From: Bacillota bacterium
Lineage (GTDB): Bacteria; Bacillota; Clostridia; Oscillospirales; Ruminococcaceae
Direction of reading: 5' to 3'
DNA: 29,635 bases
Assembly (NCBI GenBank): GCA_023429685.1
Contig: JAEZDF010000012.1
Coordinates: forward strand, 1 to 29,635
Shown: piece after piece, positions 23,692 through 29,635 of the stretch
How the letters are laid out: each line of letters starts with the position of its first letter
Numbering within the stretch: the stretch's first letter is position 1
Notes under the pieces: generated by a model
Database searches by the model: none
What the model was told of the DNA's origin: nothing
Seen by the model: the letters and a program-made list of their open reading frames with translations, nothing else
Program-made: the position numbers and the translations under genes

Positions 23692-25530
23692 TTATTTGTT
23701 GTCGTCAACCTCGCGGTACTCGGCGTCTACAACGGGGTCGCCGTTCGCGCCTGCGGGGTCGGGTCCGGGCGCTGAGCCGGGTGCCCCGTCCTGGGGGGCA
23801 GCCTGCTGGTACACCTTAGACGATACCTCGTAGAACTTCTTCTGCAGGTCCTCCTGCTTTGCCTTGATGTCGTCAAGGTTATCGCCCTTGAGCGCCTCTT
23901 TGAGCGCGGATATCTTCGTCTCAAGCTCGCTCTTGTCGGCGGCTTCCAGCTTGTCGCCAAGGTCGGTAATCGTCTTCTCGGACTGGTAGACCATCTGGTC
24001 GGCGCCGTTGCGGATGTCAAGCGCCTCGCGCATCTTCTTATCCTCGGCGGCAAACTGCTCGGCTTCCTTAACCGCCTTGTCGATGTCGTCCTTGTTCATG
24101 TTGGTAGACGCAGTGATGGTGATGTGCTGCTCCTTGCCGGTGCCAAGATCCTTTGCAGAAACGTGAACGATGCCGTTTGCGTCGATGTCAAAGGTTACCT
24201 CAATCTGCGGCACACCTCTGGGTGCCGGCGGAATGCCGTCAAGGCGGAACAGTCCGAGGGTCTTGTTATCCTTGGCAAACTCGCGCTCGCCCTGCAGAAC
24301 ATGAACCTCTACCGAGGTCTGACTGTCTGCGGCGGTGGAGAACACCTGTGATTTCTTAGAGGGAATGGTGGTGTTGCGCTCAATCACCTTGGTGGAAACG
24401 CCGCCCAAGGTCTCAATACCCAGAGACAGGGGGGTTACGTCAAGCAGCAGCAGCCCCTTCACTTCGCCGCCCAGAACGCCTGCCTGCAGCGCGGCGCCCA
24501 CCGCGACGCACTCATCGGGGTTAATGCCCTTAAACGGCTCCTTGCCGGTCAGGCGCTTTACAGCATCCTGTACAGCGGGGATGCGGGTAGAACCGCCCAC
24601 AAGAAGAACCTTGTCAAGCTGAGAGGGGTCAAGACCCGAGTCCTTCAGCGCCTGGCGCACGGGACCCACGGTTGCCTCTACAAGGTCGGCAGTCAGTTCG
24701 TTGAACTTCGCGCGGGTCAGTGTAACGTCAAGGTGCTTGGGTCCCGAGGCGTCCGCCGTGATAAACGGCAGGTTGATGGAGGAGGAGGTAACGCCCGAAA
24801 GCTCGATCTTTGCCTTCTCAGCTGCCTCTTTTAAACGCTGCATCGCCATCTTGTCGGCAGAAAGGTCGATGCCGCTGTCCTTTTTAAACTCCGCAGCAAG
24901 GTACTTGATGACGCGCTCGTCAAAATCGTCGCCGCCTAAGTTGTTGTTGCCCGCTGTGGCAAGCACCTCTTGTACGCCGTCGCCCATCTCAATAATCGAA
25001 ACGTCAAACGTACCGCCGCCTAAGTCGTATACCATAACCTTTTGGTCATTCTCTTTGTCAATGCCGTAGGCAAGTGCTGCGGCCGTGGGCTCGTTGATGA
25101 TGCGCTTCACCTCAAGACCGGCAATCTTGCCCGCATCCTTGGTCGCCTGACGCTGTGCGTCGGTGAAGTATGCGGGGACGGTAATAACCGCCTCGCTGAT
25201 TGTCTCGCCCAGATAGCCCTCTGCGTCTGCCTTGAGCTTTTGCAGCACCATGGCGGAGATCTCCTGCGGGGTGTAGCCGCGACCGTCAATCGTCACCTTT
25301 TCGCTGGTGCCCATCTTGCGCTTAATCGACGCGATGGTGCGGTCGGGGTTTGTAATGGCCTGACGCTTTGCAACCTGACCAACCATACGCTCGCCAGATT
25401 TTGAAAATGCCACGACCGACGGGGTTGTGCGCGCGCCCTCGGCGTTGGCAATAACAACGGGCTCGCCGCCCTCCATCACCGAAACGCAGGAGTTGGTTGT
25501 ACCAAGGTCTATACCGATAATTTTACCCAT
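23692..25530 (-). CDS. dnaK: Chaperone DnaK (Hsp70)
   Basis: 612 residues, typical of Firmicutes. The ATPase domain contains GIDLGTTNSCVSVMEG near the start, then VPAYFTDAQRQATKDAGKIAG, VYDLGGGTFDVSI and VLLVGGSTRIPAVQ. The substrate domain begins near LLLLDVTPLSLGIETLGG. The C-terminal lid ends in a Gly/Pro/Ala-rich linker and VDAEYREVDDNK, close to the conserved EEVD-like tail of bacterial DnaK. GGGAGGA lies 7 bases before the ATG. It refolds proteins with DnaJ and GrpE. It lies 88 bp after grpE and is followed by a terminator hairpin. Control is expected through the CIRCE site upstream of hrcA. Confidence 0.98.
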   Translation of the reverse strand: MGKIIGIDLGTTNSCVSVMEGGEPVVIANAEGARTTPSVVAFSKSGERMVGQVAKRQAITNPDRTIASIKRKMGTSEKVTIDGRGYTPQEISAMVLQKLKADAEGYLGETISEAVITVPAYFTDAQRQATKDAGKIAGLEVKRIINEPTAAALAYGIDKENDQKVMVYDLGGGTFDVSIIEMGDGVQEVLATAGNNNLGGDDFDERVIKYLAAEFKKDSGIDLSADKMAMQRLKEAAEKAKIELSGVTSSSINLPFITADASGPKHLDVTLTRAKFNELTADLVEATVGPVRQALKDSGLDPSQLDKVLLVGGSTRIPAVQDAVKRLTGKEPFKGINPDECVAVGAALQAGVLGGEVKGLLLLDVTPLSLGIETLGGVSTKVIERNTTIPSKKSQVFSTAADSQTSVEVHVLQGEREFAKDNKTLGLFRLDGIPPAPRGVPQIEVTFDIDANGIVHVSAKDLGTGKEQHITITASTNMNKDDIDKAVKEAEQFAAEDKKMREALDIRNGADQMVYQSEKTITDLGDKLEAADKSELETKISALKEALKGDNLDDIKAKQEDLQKKFYEVSSKVYQQAAPQDGAPGSAPGPDPAGANGDPVVDAEYREVDDNK

Positions 25531-25618
25531 AATATAATCCTCCCAAAATAATCAAATCTATATACTGCCGCAGATGAACAAGGCAGAATGTTATGCTATA
25601 AACAACAGTTAGGGCGGG

Positions 25619-26209
25619 TTAATTCGCCACCTTAACCATCGCGTGACGGATGACAAGGTCGCCAAGCTTGTAGCCCTTTGCAAACACCTCGCATACCGTG
25701 CTTTCCGGCAATGCTTCGTCCTCTACGTGCATCACTGCGTTGTGCAGTTCGGGGTTAAAGGGCTGGTTTAGGGCATCAATCTCCTCTACACCCAGCTTTT
25801 TAAACGACTCCTGCATCATCGTAAAGATCATCGCAACGCCCTTTTTAAACTCCTCATCGGTCGTTGGGGCATCGAGCGCACGCTCAAAATTATCAAGCAC
25901 CGGCAGTAAGGTCTCCGAAGCCGTCTTAATCGCCTCGGGAAAGATCAGGTCCTTCTCCTTCTGGGAGCGCTTGCGGTAGTTGTCATACTCCGCCATGGTG
26001 CGCAGAAGGCGGTTGTTGAGTTCCTTTAGTTGCTCCTCCTGCTTTTGAACGCAGGTCTCGGCCTCTTCCAGCTGTTTTGCAAGCTGCGAGGCATCCTTTG
26101 CGTTCGTCTTGGTTTTTTTGCTCTTATCTTCCTTATCCTTGTGTGGGACCGTGTCGCACGCCGCCTCCTGCTCGGGGGCAGGTTGGTTGTGCTGGGCTGT
26201 ATCGGTCAT
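25619..26209 (-). CDS. grpE: Nucleotide exchange factor GrpE
   Basis: 196 residues from ATG 26209, which has AAAGGAGG 10 bases upstream; the frame extends to 26272, but that would overlap hrcA and has no site. A charged, disordered N-terminus is followed by a long coiled coil (about 40-95, ending in RTMAEYDNYRKRSQKEKD). The beta domain carries the signature NPELHNAVMHVEDEALPESTVCEVFAKGYKLGDLVIRHAMVKVA. GrpE dimers release ADP from DnaK. The gene starts 49 bp after the hrcA stop and precedes dnaK. Confidence 0.96.
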   Translation of the reverse strand: MTDTAQHNQPAPEQEAACDTVPHKDKEDKSKKTKTNAKDASQLAKQLEEAETCVQKQEEQLKELNNRLLRTMAEYDNYRKRSQKEKDLIFPEAIKTASETLLPVLDNFERALDAPTTDEEFKKGVAMIFTMMQESFKKLGVEEIDALNQPFNPELHNAVMHVEDEALPESTVCEVFAKGYKLGDLVIRHAMVKVAN

Positions 26210-26258
26210 CGTTTGGGTTCCTCCTTTGGTGTTGTAACGCTTGAGGGCTAAGACTGAA

Positions 26259-27308
26259 TTAAGACTCGTCAAACGTATCGTTTAACAGCCTGCCCAACCC
26301 CAGCGCGAGGTATTCGATATAGGGAATAATCTTGGCATAATCAATGCGCGCGGGGCCCAAAACCCCGATTGCGCCGCCTGCGTCCTTACCAAAACGGTAA
26401 CGCGTGACGATGATGCCGATATCAGAGAGCTCGCTCATTTTGAGCTCCTTGCCAAGCAAAACGTTCATTGAGTTTCCGCCCAATGTAAGGGGTGCACTGC
26501 CGTGAGAGAGCAGGTTTAAAAGCTCATCCTCGCGGGACAAAAAGCCCAGTAGATCTCTGGCGGCGGTAACCAGCTCGCTGTACAGCAACAGGTTATTCTG
26601 TCCTTCTACAATCAATTCGCCCGAGCACGCCTCGCGCGCAAGCTCATACAGGGCAAAGATAATCGGAGAAAAGCTCAGCGCGTATTCGCCCATGCTTGCG
26701 GCAAGGGTCTGAATAAACGCGGGGGTAATCTCCTCAACCGCAACCGACTGGATGCGATCGTTAATCATGCGCACAAACCGCGAAACCGCTTCGCTGCTTA
26801 CCTCAAATTCAATGCGGCACACCTTGTGCTTTACAACGCCCGCAGAAGTTAAAAACAACAGCAGGTACAGCTTGCGCCCCGTGGGCACCAGCTCGATGTG
26901 CGCAGTACCACCGCCAAGGGTGGTGGGGGTGGTGCTGATGGCAGCACAGCCGGTTTTGCTTGCCAAAACCTGCCCGGCTTCCTCAAGAATCGCACTGGGG
27001 TTTGGCTCGGCGTCGCGGAACAGCTCATCAATACTCTGCTTTTCGTCTTCGGTCAGCGGCTTTTTGTTCATCAGTCGGTCGATGTAGAAGCGAAAGCCCA
27101 GGTGAGAGGGCACACGTCCCGCCGAGGTATGCGGCTGCTCAAGGTATCCCATATCCGAAAGTGCCGCCATCTCGTTGCGCAGGGTGGCGGAGGATACCGA
27201 CATGCCAAAGTGCTCGGCAAGGGTACGCGAACCGACCGGCTCACCCGTTTCGATATAGCTTTCTATAATGGCGCAAAGCACCTTTTGCTTTCTCGCGTCC
27301 AGCTCCAT
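26259..27308 (-). CDS. hrcA: Heat-inducible transcription repressor HrcA
   Basis: 349 residues, typical length. The N-terminal winged helix is diagnostic: ARKQKVLCAIIESYIETGEPVGSRTLAEHFGMSVSSATLRNEMAALSDMGYLEQPHTSAGRVPSHLGFRFYIDRLM. The C-terminal part (about 220-340) has the GAF-like dimerisation region, with GVLGPARIDYAKIIPYIEYLALGLGRLL. HrcA binds CIRCE operators and is kept active by GroE chaperonins. A perfect CIRCE lies 33 bases upstream of this gene, so the gene represses its own operon. GAGGTGAG precedes the ATG. It is the first gene of the heat-shock cluster. Confidence 0.98.
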   Translation of the reverse strand: MELDARKQKVLCAIIESYIETGEPVGSRTLAEHFGMSVSSATLRNEMAALSDMGYLEQPHTSAGRVPSHLGFRFYIDRLMNKKPLTEDEKQSIDELFRDAEPNPSAILEEAGQVLASKTGCAAISTTPTTLGGGTAHIELVPTGRKLYLLLFLTSAGVVKHKVCRIEFEVSSEAVSRFVRMINDRIQSVAVEEITPAFIQTLAASMGEYALSFSPIIFALYELAREACSGELIVEGQNNLLLYSELVTAARDLLGFLSREDELLNLLSHGSAPLTLGGNSMNVLLGKELKMSELSDIGIIVTRYRFGKDAGGAIGVLGPARIDYAKIIPYIEYLALGLGRLLNDTFDES

Positions 27309-27340
27309 TCCTGCTCACCTCACTTTGACTGACAGTAATT

Positions 27341-27367
27341 TTAGCACTCGATTAACAAGAGTGCTAA
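27341..27367. promoter_or_regulatory. Perfect CIRCE operator (HrcA binding site)
   Basis: TTAGCACTC at 27341-27349, nine bases, then GAGTGCTAA at 27359-27367: an exact match to the CIRCE consensus. It begins about two bases after the predicted transcript start of the promoter at 27376-27404. Confidence 0.97.
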
Positions 27368-27375
27368 CAATTCTT

Positions 27376-27404
27376 ATAGTACAACCGAATGTGCTGACTG
27401 TCAA
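27376..27404 (-). promoter_or_regulatory. Sigma-A promoter of the hrcA-grpE-dnaK cluster
   Basis: On the minus strand a consensus TTGACA (27399-27404) and TACTAT (27376-27381) are 17 bases apart. The start near 27369 places CIRCE immediately downstream. Confidence 0.85.
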
Positions 27405-27519
27405 GGGAGTTCATATTTTTTTTACAGAACATACAAGAAACTCAGCATATTTAAAACGCGGTCTTTTCGCACCGATATATACTGATTGACTATAATATAT
27501 GGTTTCCTCCAAACCGCAT

Positions 27520-27549
27520 AAAAAACGCCTCGGGTATGTACCCGAGGCG
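27520..27549 (-). terminator. Terminator of the diguanylate cyclase gene
   Basis: CGCCTCGGG (27526-27534) and CCCGAGGCG (27541-27549) pair perfectly, and TA/TA may extend the stem inward. On the minus strand TTTTTTATG follows. Confidence 0.88.
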
Positions 27550-27561
27550 AAAATATTCTTG

Positions 27562-28776
27562 TTAAACCGGTACGCGTTCGTACTGACCGGGCGGGTGTTC
27601 GGGGCTTTGGCAAAACGCCACAACGCGGTTTTTGCCCGCGCGCTTGGCTTCATACATCGCCTCATCCGCACGGCTGAAAAAGCGGCGAGACGAACAGTCC
27701 GTACTGGGCACGGCATGGTAGACCCCTATGCTGATGGTAACAGAAGTAGAAAGTGAGGAGGCGCGATTGGGAATCTTTTGCCCCTCAACCTCGGCGCGAA
27801 GCTGCTCAGCGGTTTGTATCGCCTGCTCGAGTGTAACGCCCACCATAATAACGACAAATTCTTCGCCGCCGTAACGCAGTACATAATCCCGCCCACGGTC
27901 GGTGTGCTGGGCAAGCACCTGCGCAATGCGAACGATGCATCGGTCGCCCGCCTGATGCCCGTCGGTGTCGTTTAGCTTTTTAAAGTCGTCAATATCCAGC
28001 ATCAAAAAGGCAAGGGGCGTGTTGCTGTCGATGGCGCCGTTCCAGATGCTGGGCAAAAAATCGTCCAAGAACCGGCGGTTGTATAGACCTGTCAGGTCGT
28101 CGGTGTGTACCAGTACCCGTAGCTTGCGGTTAATCTCTTCAATCTCCTTTTGCTTTGCGACAGCGGCGCGGTGAGTGGAATATACCGTTCGTGCGCTGGC
28201 GTACCTCGCATAGGAGATAATAAGCGACAGGGCGGTGATGATGGTAGACACTATGGCGTACTGAATTAGGGTGTCGGGGGGGACCTTTGCCGAGACGGCA
28301 AGGGTCAGTAGCAATGCCTCGCTGCTAAAAAAAAGCACAAGCGACGCGAAGGGTCTTAGGTAGCTCAGTGACGCAGTGGTGAGAATTGCCACATAATAAA
28401 CGGTGGTGTTTTCAGAGCGGTCAAACGAAAGATAAACGCAAAGCACCGCCCATAGGCAAGAAAGAATGCTGTACGCTATCGAAACGGATAGCATCTTTGT
28501 TGCATGACGTCGTACGTTACGACCCAAAACGATTGCGACGGCAAGTACAGCCGCCGATAAAAGGGCATACGACCAGTGCACCAAAACCAGCTGCCTTTCT
28601 GCTTGTTCAAAGACCGGCAGAGAAAGCAAACGGGTGATGCTGTAAACGACATAAGCAAGCACAAACGGAACGCTCAGCTCCAATGTGCGTACGATTTTGC
28701 TCGCAATATCCCTGGTAAACCCTTCTTCGGGTCGTGTGTTATGCAGAAAAAACTGCCATTTACCGGGTGTTTTCAT
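27562..28776 (-). CDS. Membrane-bound diguanylate cyclase (GGDEF)
   Basis: 404 residues. The first 215 or so hold about six hydrophobic spans, a membrane sensor region that I cannot assign to a named family. A short linker (KQKEIEEINRKLRVLVHTDDLTGLYNRRF) leads into a GGDEF domain (about 225-390). It has FLMLDIDDFKKLNDTDGHQAGD for metal and nucleotide binding and the active-site loop GGEEF. An RxxD inhibitory site (RGRD) lies exactly five residues upstream of GGEEF, so product feedback by c-di-GMP is expected. The protein should make c-di-GMP from two GTP. GGAGACG precedes the ATG. A 49-residue membrane peptide gene lies 67 bp upstream. No EAL domain is present. Confidence 0.93.
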   Translation of the reverse strand: MKTPGKWQFFLHNTRPEEGFTRDIASKIVRTLELSVPFVLAYVVYSITRLLSLPVFEQAERQLVLVHWSYALLSAAVLAVAIVLGRNVRRHATKMLSVSIAYSILSCLWAVLCVYLSFDRSENTTVYYVAILTTASLSYLRPFASLVLFFSSEALLLTLAVSAKVPPDTLIQYAIVSTIITALSLIISYARYASARTVYSTHRAAVAKQKEIEEINRKLRVLVHTDDLTGLYNRRFLDDFLPSIWNGAIDSNTPLAFLMLDIDDFKKLNDTDGHQAGDRCIVRIAQVLAQHTDRGRDYVLRYGGEEFVVIMVGVTLEQAIQTAEQLRAEVEGQKIPNRASSLSTSVTISIGVYHAVPSTDCSSRRFFSRADEAMYEAKRAGKNRVVAFCQSPEHPPGQYERVPV

Positions 28777-28843
28777 CGCGCGTCTCCATCGCTTGATTTA
28801 TTAAAGAGAAGGCTGCCTGCCTGTCGTTTCCTTTGACCGCGGT

Positions 28844-28993
28844 CTACGAGATACCGCACTCAAAGTAATCCTTCCATTTCTCTTCGTGTGCGCGGTTGTC
28901 AAAATATCGAAGTACAAAGAAAACGGTGGTGGCTACAACGGTAATCACACCGATGAGGGTAAACAGGTTGCGTATAGGGTTATTCTTGCTCAT
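28844..28993 (-). CDS. Small single-span membrane protein of unknown function
   Basis: 49 residues from ATG 28993: a short basic N-terminus (MSKNNPIRN), one hydrophobic helix (about 10-31, LFTLIGVITVVATTVFFVL), then a charged tail DNRAHEEKWKDYFECGIS. AAAGGA lies 13 bases upstream, which is long, so a start at the preceding ATT is possible. The frame continues upstream to 29059, but those residues look non-coding. I recall similar short proteins with a KWKDY...CG tail in Clostridia, which supports a real gene, but no function is known. It precedes the diguanylate cyclase by 67 bp and may be co-transcribed with it. Confidence 0.6.
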   Translation of the reverse strand: MSKNNPIRNLFTLIGVITVVATTVFFVLRYFDNRAHEEKWKDYFECGIS

Positions 28994-29197
28994 AATGGTG
29001 TTCGCGTCCTTTCTTTGGCACGCCGGATGACGATTACGGCATTCAGCACCAATTGCCAAAAAGCCACCGTCAGGCTACACCGTACTATTGGCAAAACAGG
29101 AATCTTGCCGACGAATACGAAATCATATATTTCAGGTTTATCATACCGTAAGCGATAGGGCTTGTCAATAATGGTGACTCTCGATCATCACAATAAC

Positions 29198-29233
29198 AAA
29201 AAGCAGCACCTTTTGTTAAAGGAAGCTGCTTTG
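29198..29233 (-). terminator. Terminator of rpsT
   Basis: AAAAGCAGC (29199-29207) pairs with the GCTGCTTT region (29225-29232). An inner CTTT/AAAG pairing closes on TGTT. On the minus strand TTTTTGTTATT follows. Confidence 0.8.
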
Positions 29234-29259
29234 TTTAGAACAAATATGGATCAAAGAGG

Positions 29260-29520
29260 TTAGCCAACCTTGTTAAGCTTAGTTACAAGACCGGACTTTT
29301 TTCTTGCAGCAGTATTCTTATGCAGCAAGCCCTTCGCGCAGGCCTGATCGATCTTTTTTACCGCAAGCCTTACCGCTGAATCCTTATTCTCTGCGTTCGC
29401 GGCAACTGCAGCGTCGGCATTCTTAATGATGGTCTTAAGGCTGCTCTTAAGCGCCTTGTTACGGGCATACTTAACCTGAGTAACCTTAACTCGTTTCTTT
29501 GCGGATTTAATATTAGGCAT
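29260..29520 (-). CDS. rpsT: 30S ribosomal protein S20
   Basis: 86 residues from ATG 29520, with AAGGAGGTG just upstream; a start six codons earlier would place the ribosome-binding site inside the gene. The sequence MPNIKSAKKRVKVTQ and the C-terminal region KGLLHKNTAARKKSGLVTKLN are diagnostic for bS20, which binds 16S rRNA in the small subunit. The protein is very rich in Lys and Ala, as expected. It is a single-gene unit: a promoter lies at 29554-29582 and a terminator follows the stop. Confidence 0.97.
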   Translation of the reverse strand: MPNIKSAKKRVKVTQVKYARNKALKSSLKTIIKNADAAVAANAENKDSAVRLAVKKIDQACAKGLLHKNTAARKKSGLVTKLNKVG

Positions 29521-29553
29521 CGGCGCACCTCCTTGCATATGACAGTAATAATT

Positions 29554-29582
29554 ATGTTAGCACGATTCATTTTAAAAATCAA
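29554..29582 (-). promoter_or_regulatory. Predicted sigma-A promoter of rpsT
   Basis: On the minus strand TTGATT (29577-29582) and TAACAT (29554-29559) are 17 bases apart, with a TGn extension in front of the -10. Confidence 0.65.
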
Positions 29583-29635
29583 TAGTTTTTACAGTATTAA
29601 TATTATTTTTTTAAAATAACGGCAATAATCCAAAG

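Noticed and set aside
28886..29158. 90-codon plus-strand frame opposite the small membrane gene
   Set aside because: It has no ribosome-binding site and no family resemblance; the minus-strand peptide with a clear membrane helix is the better reading.

Overview
The window looks like chromosome from a Gram-positive, endospore-forming member of the Clostridia. The main evidence is a hrcA-grpE-dnaK-dnaJ heat-shock cluster behind a perfect CIRCE operator, a complete gerA-type germinant-receptor cluster, and a heterodimeric ABC exporter of the type common in gut Firmicutes. Strong Shine-Dalgarno sites, frequent TTG/GTG starts and a dockerin-like domain on a secreted protein fit the same picture. 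Genus and species cannot be named from the sequence.

Layout, left half (+ strand). 1-3800: three exported or surface proteins: a GLUG-repeat protein with a dockerin-like tail (5' end outside the window), a papain-like/C39-type cysteine peptidase, and an unrecognised single-span membrane protein, closed by a strong terminator. 3801-5823: a PiT phosphate transporter and its DUF47 (PhoU-like) partner, behind a roughly 200-nt leader. 5824-6247: an intergenic stretch with an orphan promoter and a perfect 16-bp-stem terminator, possibly a small RNA. 6248-6961: an orphan LytTR response regulator. 7061-11449: a MarR regulator and two overlapping ABC half-transporter genes, one with a degenerate and one with a consensus ATP site.

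Middle. At 11464-14822 a divergent pair faces outward from a shared promoter region: on the minus strand a YesM-like sensor 'kinase' that has lost its phospho-accepting His and N-box Asn, and on the plus strand a solute-binding lipoprotein with no permease genes nearby. A WYL-domain regulator, an Fpg/Nei-like protein lacking the catalytic proline, a rhodanese lipoprotein and a YccF membrane protein follow in the same direction, to a bidirectional terminator at 17876-17912.

Right half (- strand). The spore germination cluster reads gerAA, gerAC, a small two-helix D-subunit gene, then gerAB. Upstream of it lies the heat-shock cluster hrcA-grpE-dnaK-dnaJ, with a terminator and a separate predicted promoter between dnaK and dnaJ. 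Then come a membrane diguanylate cyclase with an intact I-site, a 49-residue membrane peptide gene, and rpsT (ribosomal protein S20).

Most genes belong to known families. The least explained parts are the pseudo-kinase/orphan binding-protein pair, the glycosylase-like protein without catalytic residues, the three-gene surface cluster, the candidate small RNA, and the two related candidate operators at the marR promoter. No tRNA, rRNA, CRISPR array, insertion sequence or phage gene was recognised.
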